A stretch of DNA of 42,230 nucleotides from positions 1 through 42,230 of the forward strand of contig CANBDX010000013.1 of the NCBI GenBank assembly GCA_947367315.1, written 5' to 3'. Of the stretch, positions 8,452 to 14,458 are shown in pieces. Position 1 is the stretch's first letter, and every line of letters starts with the position of its first letter. The translations under genes and the position numbers were made by a program. The notes beneath the pieces were generated by a model. It saw only the letters and a program-made list of their open reading frames with translations, was not told the origin of the DNA and did not search any database. This stretch comes from an uncultured Bacteroidales bacterium (GTDB lineage: Bacteria > Bacteroidota > Bacteroidia > Bacteroidales > UBA932).

Positions 8452-9261
8452 TTATTCTTCACCTAATGTAAAGTTCATTGATTCGATGGAGCCGTCGCAT
8501 GACTGGCCTCCGTCAACGCAGATCACCTGACCTACGATGAAACGGGCCTTCTCCACATCAGAGAGGAACTGGATCATAGGCACGATCTCTTCGACCTGGC
8601 CACCACGGCCAACTGGTATCTTATGCGAGAATGATACAAGGTTCTCTTTAGAGTAACGATCTACCAGCTTTGTGAAGATAAGTCCTGGAGCTACGCAGTT
8701 CACACGTATGCCGTACTTGGCCACCTCCACTCCGAGAGCCTTGGTGAACATATTGAGTCCTGCCTTGGCTGCAGAGTAAGGAAGCATACGGCGGTGAACC
8801 CATGTCACCTGACCGTGAACTGACGATATATTCACGATACGGCCTTCTGTTCCCTTTGCGATCATGTCCTCCACAGCATAACGTGAAAGATAAGCCGCAC
8901 TATTGAGGTTAAGGTTCATCTGGCTGTCCCAATACTCCATAGGCATATCCTTGAACTCGCCTTTAGGACCGCCCGGAATCTGAAGCGCACCACCTGCATT
9001 GTTGATCAGCACGTCGATCTTGCCGAATGTCTTGATGAAGTCTTCCATGATCTCCTTGCAGAAATCATGGCTTCCCACATCACCCAGATATATCTTTGTC
9101 TTTGAACCATAAGCCTCGCACTGTCTTGCAATCTCCTGAGCTCCCTCAGGGTTCTTGTTGCCGCAAATACCGATATTTGCCTGCTCATCACGTGCAAATG
9201 CTATCGCACAACCGGCACCTATGCCGTGGGATGAGCCTGTGATTAAAATGCTTCTTGCCAT
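8452..9261 (-). CDS. SDR-family sugar dehydrogenase
   Basis: A 269-residue short-chain dehydrogenase/reductase. It shows the cofactor motif TGSSHGIG (8-15), LINNAGG, the catalytic Ser region NISSVHG and the catalytic YSAAK, and ends with the usual C-terminal GQVICVDGGQ. Cytoplasmic, NAD(P)-dependent. The operon context (mutarotase upstream, dehydratase immediately downstream) suggests it oxidises C1 of a sugar to the lactone. A KduD-type role on a keto-deoxy sugar acid is an alternative. The substrate cannot be read from the sequence. It is 35 bp downstream of the mutarotase gene. Confidence 0.85.
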   Translation of the reverse strand: MARSILITGSSHGIGAGCAIAFARDEQANIGICGNKNPEGAQEIARQCEAYGSKTKIYLGDVGSHDFCKEIMEDFIKTFGKIDVLINNAGGALQIPGGPKGEFKDMPMEYWDSQMNLNLNSAAYLSRYAVEDMIAKGTEGRIVNISSVHGQVTWVHRRMLPYSAAKAGLNMFTKALGVEVAKYGIRVNCVAPGLIFTKLVDRYSKENLVSFSHKIPVGRGGQVEEIVPMIQFLSDVEKARFIVGQVICVDGGQSCDGSIESMNFTLGEE

Positions 9262-9296
9262 ACTATTAAATAACTTAGAGATTTAATAATTCATGA

Positions 9297-9614
9297 TTAA
9301 TCCATGTGAAACATTTCAGGCATTGGAATTGACACCGGAGAGTTATCCGGATTGGTTTCCATGATGTCAGCCATATATGCCCACCAACGCTGAACAATTG
9401 GGTTCGCTCCAAGATCTTGTGAACCTTGATCTCCTTCTATCTCTTGGTATGCATATAGAACATTTGTGTCCTCGTCTAAATAAATAGAATAGTTCCTGAC
9501 ACCTGTGTCTGTGAGAAGTTGTTTCAGTTCAGGAAAGATTGCTGCGTGACGCCTCTGATATTCATCCTTGAAACCTGGTTTCAAGAACATCTTAAATGCT
9601 TCTCTTCTTATCAT
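9297..9614 (-). CDS. rhaM: L-rhamnose mutarotase family protein
   Basis: A small 105-residue ferredoxin-fold-like enzyme (former DUF718) that interconverts the anomers of L-rhamnose. Recognisable features are the N-terminal RREAFKMFLKPGFKDEYQRRH, read as two segments RREAFKMFLKP and GFKDEYQRRHAAIFPEL, then YAYQEIEGD, and a C-terminal WWAYMADIME followed by NPDNSP. Its ATG is 2 bp after the lipoprotein gene stop. The rhaB/rhaA genes lie 30 kb away at the other side of the locus, so here it may feed the SDR dehydrogenase rather than the isomerase. Family members acting on other sugars, such as fucose, are known. Confidence 0.85.
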   Translation of the reverse strand: MIRREAFKMFLKPGFKDEYQRRHAAIFPELKQLLTDTGVRNYSIYLDEDTNVLYAYQEIEGDQGSQDLGANPIVQRWWAYMADIMETNPDNSPVSIPMPEMFHMD

Positions 9615-9616
9615 GA

Positions 9617-11401
9617 TTATTTTGATTTATATAGTTCGTAAGAAAGTGACTGAACCTCTCTGCCTTTGTAGGTGTAAGGCTCAGAGCTGTAGTTGCAGAT
9701 TACTTCGCTGCCATCACTCCATCGAGAAAGGAAAACTTCCGGTGCAAGTTCACGATTCTCATCAAGGAATTCGTACTGAAGGTAACCGAGTTTCTTCATG
9801 TCTTCATAACCCTTACTGATTGCGCTGACGGCAGTGCTCAATTCATCTTCTGTGGAACAACGCAAATCAGCATTACCCATCCAGTTATAAGCGTCAGAAC
9901 GGAATGCCGAATAGAAATAAAATAACGGACGACTACCGAACTCGATTGCCTTAAGTTCGCTTACAGGATCCTTTATTGTATAATTGACTGTTTCTGTAGC
10001 GGCATTATTCAAGATAATACCGTTGTATACTATGTTCCACAGAGGAACATATCTGTCTACCATTGGATTATGCTTGCTTTTATCCAGGTCAAAAGTCACA
10101 TAAATGATGTAATCTTGTGCTGATGCAACAAAGTCAAATGCACCTTCGCATTGAACTCCACCAAATTTGGTTCTTGCATCTTCAAGATGTCTGCACGCCG
10201 CTTCTGCCTGTTCCTTTCTATTGAACGGATGTGCGGGATTATAACAAGGTTGCGGATAATTGTTAGAGTGGCAGTCAATATAATGCATTCCGTTGAATCC
10301 TAGAGATTTGACATAGTCATGTTGCACTGGAGGAATTATATTCTCGACATGTGCGAGACACAACTTGTACATGTCACCGCCTGACCAGGTTTCGCTGTAA
10401 TGGAGTGTTCCGTCTGCATTCTGCACAATCAAATCGTCATCCCAGCAGGTTGCAATCTGATAAGCATCGCTTGAATTTGTATGAGCTGCAATTTTGTATC
10501 CGTTCTGGTCAGCATACGCAATCAGTTTTTTGAGAGCGTCTTCACCTCCTAGCAATGGTTCTACTGGAGCAACATCCGGATATCTTCCGTCGTGTCCACT
10601 TTTCTGCCAGCCAACAAGACATAACTCTGCTTTGTCCACTCCACGTGCCTTGAGCGAATCAATGATGTCGCAAACTCTGTCAAATGTAACGGCAGGATGT
10701 ACGGGTGGCTCATTTTCGAGTGTCTGATGACGCACTGTCGCCGGGGCAGGTTTCCACGCTGTTCTGACACGAATCTCAAGCGAAGCCGCTGCATAGGCAA
10801 GAAGAGGATTGTTCTTTGCTCTTTCCTTATAAGATTGAACCTCGCCTCTGTCTAATTGGTAGTTTCTGTACAGCCTACCCATTCCTGAGTAGTTTGCGTC
10901 ATCTCCCTTGAGTTCATACCAATCGATGATAATATCTTCGTATGGTTGAACTTCGGTAAAATCAAAGCGGTAGGAGAGGGTGTAACGTCCATCCTTAACT
11001 CTGTTGATGAGAGTATTTTCCATTCTTAGGCCTTTTACGATAGCCATGAAATTACCGTTTGGCGTGAAGGAGCCGCTTATCGGCATCTGTTGCCAGAATA
11101 ATGAATAACTTCTGTCAACACTTTCAGGAAACTTACACAGCATACCATTCGGGAATACGAAATAGCCAGGATCACCAGCGTTTGCCTTCGCAAAATCCGG
11201 AGTTATCAATACAGAATCGACACCTGATAACTTTTCAGAAGGAATATGAAGTTGAAGTGTGTTGGAGTGCCGTTTGAGGATAACTGTAAGAGAGTCTGTT
11301 TTTCCATCCTTATGGAAAACTCTTACGTCAGCAAATCGGTCGAGAGTGCAAGAAGAAAATGCGAGTAGTAATAAAATCGCTAAATAACAGGCTGGTCTCA
11401 T
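9617..11401 (-). CDS. Lipoprotein with predicted glycosidase TIM barrel (DUF5696-like)
   Basis: A 594-residue lipoprotein (lipobox AFSSC, C18). Residues ~30-190 look like a beta-sandwich; ~235-480 look like an alpha/beta barrel with GWQKSGHDGRYPDVAPVEPL, IAAHTNSSDAY, MHYIDCHSN (D376) and VQCEGAFDF (E419), then FGSRPLFYFYSAFRSDAYNW. The layout recalls DUF5696 proteins and, distantly, the GH101/GH129 alpha-N-acetylgalactosaminidases, where an Asp nucleophile and a Glu acid/base lie on successive strands. D376 and E419 are my candidates. First gene of the minus-strand operon, 2 bp before rhaM, so it probably releases the sugar that the downstream enzymes process. Glycosidase activity is inferred. 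Confidence 0.55.
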   Translation of the reverse strand: MRPACYLAILLLLAFSSCTLDRFADVRVFHKDGKTDSLTVILKRHSNTLQLHIPSEKLSGVDSVLITPDFAKANAGDPGYFVFPNGMLCKFPESVDRSYSLFWQQMPISGSFTPNGNFMAIVKGLRMENTLINRVKDGRYTLSYRFDFTEVQPYEDIIIDWYELKGDDANYSGMGRLYRNYQLDRGEVQSYKERAKNNPLLAYAAASLEIRVRTAWKPAPATVRHQTLENEPPVHPAVTFDRVCDIIDSLKARGVDKAELCLVGWQKSGHDGRYPDVAPVEPLLGGEDALKKLIAYADQNGYKIAAHTNSSDAYQIATCWDDDLIVQNADGTLHYSETWSGGDMYKLCLAHVENIIPPVQHDYVKSLGFNGMHYIDCHSNNYPQPCYNPAHPFNRKEQAEAACRHLEDARTKFGGVQCEGAFDFVASAQDYIIYVTFDLDKSKHNPMVDRYVPLWNIVYNGIILNNAATETVNYTIKDPVSELKAIEFGSRPLFYFYSAFRSDAYNWMGNADLRCSTEDELSTAVSAISKGYEDMKKLGYLQYEFLDENRELAPEVFLSRWSDGSEVICNYSSEPYTYKGREVQSLSYELYKSK

Positions 11402-11445
11402 TTAGGTAAATATTTATGTTGATTTTTATTAATTTCTCAGTCTTA

Positions 11446-11453
11446 CAAAATTA
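11446..11453 (-). promoter_or_regulatory. Candidate -7 box for the minus-strand operon
   Basis: Read on the minus strand this is TAATTTTG, a perfect match to the Bacteroides -7 consensus TAnnTTTG, 44 bp before the start codon at 11401. No clear TTTG-type -33 element is seen at the right distance; there is only a T-rich stretch (minus strand, 11481-11486). It is identical to the two plus-strand boxes at 11690 and 17243. Confidence 0.4.
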
Positions 11454-11630
11454 ATTATATGGTTTAGTGTGGTTGTAATAAAAACGTTTCATTTACTTAT
11501 AATAACGTGTCAAACTCAGAAGTTTATTGTTTCTTTATGGTGGTCGTCTGTCGATGTACTTGTGATAAATCGTTTTGAAAACGCGACTTGACAAGCAAGT
11601 AAGTTTGATTTGGTGTGCTCAATTTGATTG

Positions 11631-11668
11631 TGACGAGATTTTGTTAGTATTTGCATTGATTTTTTAAG
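11631..11668 (+). promoter_or_regulatory. Shared upstream element, copy 1 (candidate operator)
   Basis: A 38-bp element with the pattern TGACG-N4-TTTGTTAGT-N2-TTG-N-ATTG-N-TTTTTTAAG. Copy 2 at 17185-17222 has the same pattern without any gap, 31 of 38 bases identical by my count. The AAG end is 21 bp before the TAATTTTG box at 11690. In this copy TTTG occurs twice at a 10-bp spacing (11640 and 11650), which would suit a dimeric AraC-type protein. The likely binder is the AraC-domain regulator encoded at 14459-17152; this is inferred. Confidence 0.65.
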
Positions 11669-11689
11669 ATTTATACTGTACCGCATAAC

Positions 11690-11697
11690 TAATTTTG
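11690..11697 (+). promoter_or_regulatory. Candidate -7 box for the glycosidase-transporter-regulator operon
   Basis: TAATTTTG matches the Bacteroides -7 consensus and lies 28 bp before the ATG at 11726. The T-run plus AAG of the shared element ends 21 bp upstream and replaces a canonical TTTG -33 box, which is typical of promoters that need an activator. Confidence 0.5.
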
Positions 11698-11725
11698 CTT
11701 GACAAATTTTCATAATAAAACAGCG

Positions 11726-13234
11726 ATGAACTTTAAAAAAATCATTACAGGAATCCTTTTAGGACTTTCTGTCCCAGTTATGGCAGATACTGCCCATGAT
11801 TCTGTAGTTTGGGAAAAACTTAAGGATAATACTGCCAGGTTACAGATTGTCGGTTATGTTAACCCACATCCTTCGATATTGGGACAAGCATCGGTGTGGT
11901 CAGTAGGTGCAGAAACCATGGATCGTAACTATGCGATTTTTGAAAATTATAAAGAATACCTTGGACAGACCGGAGTCGGTTATGCAAGACTTCAAAGTGG
12001 TTGGCAGAGATGTGAGCCTGAAAAGGGAAAGTATGATTTCGAGTGGCTGGACAAACATGTTGAAGGATGCCTCGAGCAAGGTGTTCAGCCGTGGATGTGT
12101 CTTTGCTATGGAAACAAGATTTATGCAACCGAACACGATCTTGGTGCAGCTATATTTTCAGAAGGGCCAACGATGGATGCATGGGTGCGGTATGTCAAGG
12201 AGATTGCGAAGCGTTATAAAGGAAAAGTGAGCATGTATGAGGTCTGGAATGAGCCGGAAAGAGACGAGTATCCTGAATTGTATGCCAGACTTTTTGTGAA
12301 TACAGCGAAGGCTATACGTTCTGTAGATAAAGATGTGAAGATAGCAGGATTCGGTGCCATAAGTCCAGAGCACAGTTATATCCGCAAAGCTCTTGATAAG
12401 ATTCAGGAATATGGTGGCATCAAATACATGGACTATTTGACTTATCACGCATATTGGCCAACACCAGAAGATATTACAGCGGAGGTGAAAAGACTAAAGG
12501 AAGATCTCGCTAAGTATTCTCCTACAATCAAACTTCTTCAAGGTGAGACTGGTTGTCCTGCTCAACTTGAATATGGACATGCATTATATAGCTATGAGTG
12601 GACTGAAACCTCTCAAGCAAAATGGGATTGTCGAAATATGCTGAATCATTTCCGAATGGGAATTCCGTATTCTGTATTTACAATGGTCGACCTTCATTAC
12701 GGTTGGATGATGCAATCTTTCGGCCTTTTGAGGATGAATCTGCGAAAAGAATTCCAATATAAGCGTCCTAAATATTATATGGTCAGAAATGTTACCAGTA
12801 TCTTTGACGGCAGCATGAGAGCCTCGGAAGATATTGAAATAGAGCATAATAGCACTAAGTCCGTCTCAGCTTATGCTTTAGAAAAGGATGGAAAAAAAGT
12901 CGGATTCACTATTTGGTTCGATGGAGAGATTCCGTCGAACAGTCTTGAACGTGACCTGCTTACAGTGAAGGTCAATGGCTTGGGTTTGAAGGATCCGGTA
13001 TATGTAGATATGATCACAGGTACAGTACACTCACTGGCTTCAAGGCGTGCAGACCTGGGTTTTGACAATCCTGAGGCTGTTCCAGAGCGTAAGAATCATC
13101 CGGATTTCTGTAAGTTTAAGGAATTACCGGTGTGGGATGCACCGATTCTGGTAATAGAGCGTAGTGCAATCGATATTGTAGAAACAGACCCTAATAAAAG
13201 AACAACTGATCCTTTCTGGCCTAATAGATACTAA
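11726..13234 (+). CDS. Secreted clan-A glycoside hydrolase (GH39-like)
   Basis: A 502-residue enzyme with a Sec signal peptide (MNFKKIITGILLGLSVPVMA, cleavage after residue 20). The barrel shows the clan GH-A acid/base in YEVWNEPE (E177) and a nucleophile candidate in LQGETGCP (E274), 97 residues apart, with KYMDYLTYHAYWP between them. This layout is that of GH39 and neighbouring families, which include beta-xylosidases, alpha-L-iduronidases and rhamnosyl-uronate-cleaving enzymes. A C-terminal beta domain follows. An in-frame TTG at 11699 would precede the natural signal peptide, so ATG 11726 is used. It heads an operon with the transporter 2 bp downstream. Linkage and sugar specificity are not readable. 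Confidence 0.7.
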   Translation: MNFKKIITGILLGLSVPVMADTAHDSVVWEKLKDNTARLQIVGYVNPHPSILGQASVWSVGAETMDRNYAIFENYKEYLGQTGVGYARLQSGWQRCEPEKGKYDFEWLDKHVEGCLEQGVQPWMCLCYGNKIYATEHDLGAAIFSEGPTMDAWVRYVKEIAKRYKGKVSMYEVWNEPERDEYPELYARLFVNTAKAIRSVDKDVKIAGFGAISPEHSYIRKALDKIQEYGGIKYMDYLTYHAYWPTPEDITAEVKRLKEDLAKYSPTIKLLQGETGCPAQLEYGHALYSYEWTETSQAKWDCRNMLNHFRMGIPYSVFTMVDLHYGWMMQSFGLLRMNLRKEFQYKRPKYYMVRNVTSIFDGSMRASEDIEIEHNSTKSVSAYALEKDGKKVGFTIWFDGEIPSNSLERDLLTVKVNGLGLKDPVYVDMITGTVHSLASRRADLGFDNPEAVPERKNHPDFCKFKELPVWDAPILVIERSAIDIVETDPNKRTTDPFWPNRY

Positions 13235-13236
13235 TC

Positions 13237-14421
13237 ATGAAGAAAATTAAACTCGGACTTTTCCCAAAAGTCGTAATTTCCATTGTCATCGGTGCGCTTC
13301 TCGGTTTAGTTTTACCGGATGTCGTCATCAGAATTTTCAAGACGTTCAACGTCCTGTTCGCCCAGCTTCTGAAATTTATAGTACCTCTGCTTGTTCTTGG
13401 ACTTGTAACACCATCAATTGCTAATCTAGGACGTGGAGCAGGTAAGATGCTTCTGTCAGTAGTTGTAATTGCTTATGTGTCGACAGTGTTGGCATCGCTG
13501 TTCTCATATGGAATATCAAGTACTATATTACCTGCATATCTTTCGCCAGGGGAGCTATCTGCAGAAGGTATTTCCGAGAAGGAATTCCTTCCCTATATTG
13601 ATTTGAAGATACCGCCTATATGTGATGTAATGACATCGATCGTGCTTTCTTTTGTGATAGGCATCGGTATTATCTTCACTGATTCAAAAGGTCTTAAAAG
13701 GGGATTTGATGAGTTTGAAAAAATAGTAAAGCTGACAATTGAAAAAGTAATCATTCCAGGCCTTCCTATCTATATTTTTACCATGATATGTGAGATGAGT
13801 GCTCGAGGAGTGATTAATGTTGTTCTCGGTACAGGCTTCAAGGTTATCCTGACAGGAGTTGTTCTTTCGATTGTATACCTTGTGATACAATATTGTATTG
13901 CTGGTTTGATTGCTCGTAAAAACCCGTTCAAGCTGCTTTGGAATATTCTTCCGGCATATCTTACAGGATTCTCTATATGTTCTAGTTCAGCATGTATTCC
14001 GGTTACATACGATTGTACACTGAAAAATGGGGTAAGAAAGGATATTGCAGATTTTGTAATTCCGTTGTGCGCAACTGTCCATATGTGTGGCTCTGCCATT
14101 AAACTCACCGTTACATCAGTTGCTATAGCATATATGTTCGGACAACCGATTGGATTCGGTCTTTTCTTACAGTTCGCTCTGATGCAGGCAATAGCAGCAG
14201 TAGCTGCGCCAGGTGTAATGGGTGGAGTTCTTATGGCTTCAATCGGCATCATTGGAACGATACTTGGTTTTTCAGATACAATGACCACTTTAGTGATGAC
14301 ATTGTATCTTGCTCTTGACGGTTATGGTCCTGCTGCCAATGTGTCAGGTGATGGGGCAATAGCAGTGATAATAGATAAATTGTTTGGCAAGAAGCAGGAC
14401 GTGTCTGCTTTGGAAAATTGA
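13237..14421 (+). CDS. Dicarboxylate/amino acid:cation symporter (DAACS family)
   Basis: A 394-residue inner-membrane transporter of the GltP/DctA/SdcS-like family. About eight helices and re-entrant hairpins are visible. The serine-rich hairpin reads TGFSICSSSACIPVT, and the position of the usual N-M-D-G-T-A motif of TM7 holds VHMCGSAIKLT, a clear departure from glutamate carriers. The tail carries LALDGYGPAANVSGDGAIAV in place of the usual D-R-x-R-T-x-N motif. These two changes suggest a non-standard anionic substrate. It starts 2 bp after the glycosidase stop, so it may import an acidic product made by that enzyme. The family is clear; the substrate is unknown. Confidence 0.85.
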   Translation: MKKIKLGLFPKVVISIVIGALLGLVLPDVVIRIFKTFNVLFAQLLKFIVPLLVLGLVTPSIANLGRGAGKMLLSVVVIAYVSTVLASLFSYGISSTILPAYLSPGELSAEGISEKEFLPYIDLKIPPICDVMTSIVLSFVIGIGIIFTDSKGLKRGFDEFEKIVKLTIEKVIIPGLPIYIFTMICEMSARGVINVVLGTGFKVILTGVVLSIVYLVIQYCIAGLIARKNPFKLLWNILPAYLTGFSICSSSACIPVTYDCTLKNGVRKDIADFVIPLCATVHMCGSAIKLTVTSVAIAYMFGQPIGFGLFLQFALMQAIAAVAAPGVMGGVLMASIGIIGTILGFSDTMTTLVMTLYLALDGYGPAANVSGDGAIAVIIDKLFGKKQDVSALEN

Positions 14422-14458
14422 ATTTGATACATATCTTTGCGGTGACACAAAGACTCAA

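Larger units (their letters stand above)
11402..11725. promoter_or_regulatory. Divergent intergenic regulatory region
   Basis: An AT-rich 324-bp gap between the minus-strand operon and the plus-strand glycosidase operon. It holds -7-type boxes for both directions, a 38-bp element shared with the SusC operon (separate entries), a 13-bp palindrome CGTTTTGAAAACG at 11571-11583, an AAACGTTT core at 11482-11489 and an ACTTG-N5-CAAGT pair at 11586-11600. TTTG recurs at 11604, 11623, 11640 and 11650. I see no believable gene in it. Confidence 0.6.

Noticed and set aside
8451..8462. GTG start for the dehydratase four codons upstream
   Set aside because: It is a GTG inside the SDR gene; the ATG at 8450 directly after the SDR stop is more natural and keeps the usual N terminus.
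11516..11713. Minus-strand ORF of 65 codons inside the divergent intergenic region
   Set aside because: It covers the promoter and the shared element, has a biased AT-driven composition with no recognisable feature, and no gene-like context.
14384..14458. Upstream ATG for the AraC-type regulator
   Set aside because: It lies within the transporter gene and would place 25 non-signal residues before an obvious signal/anchor sequence at 14459.
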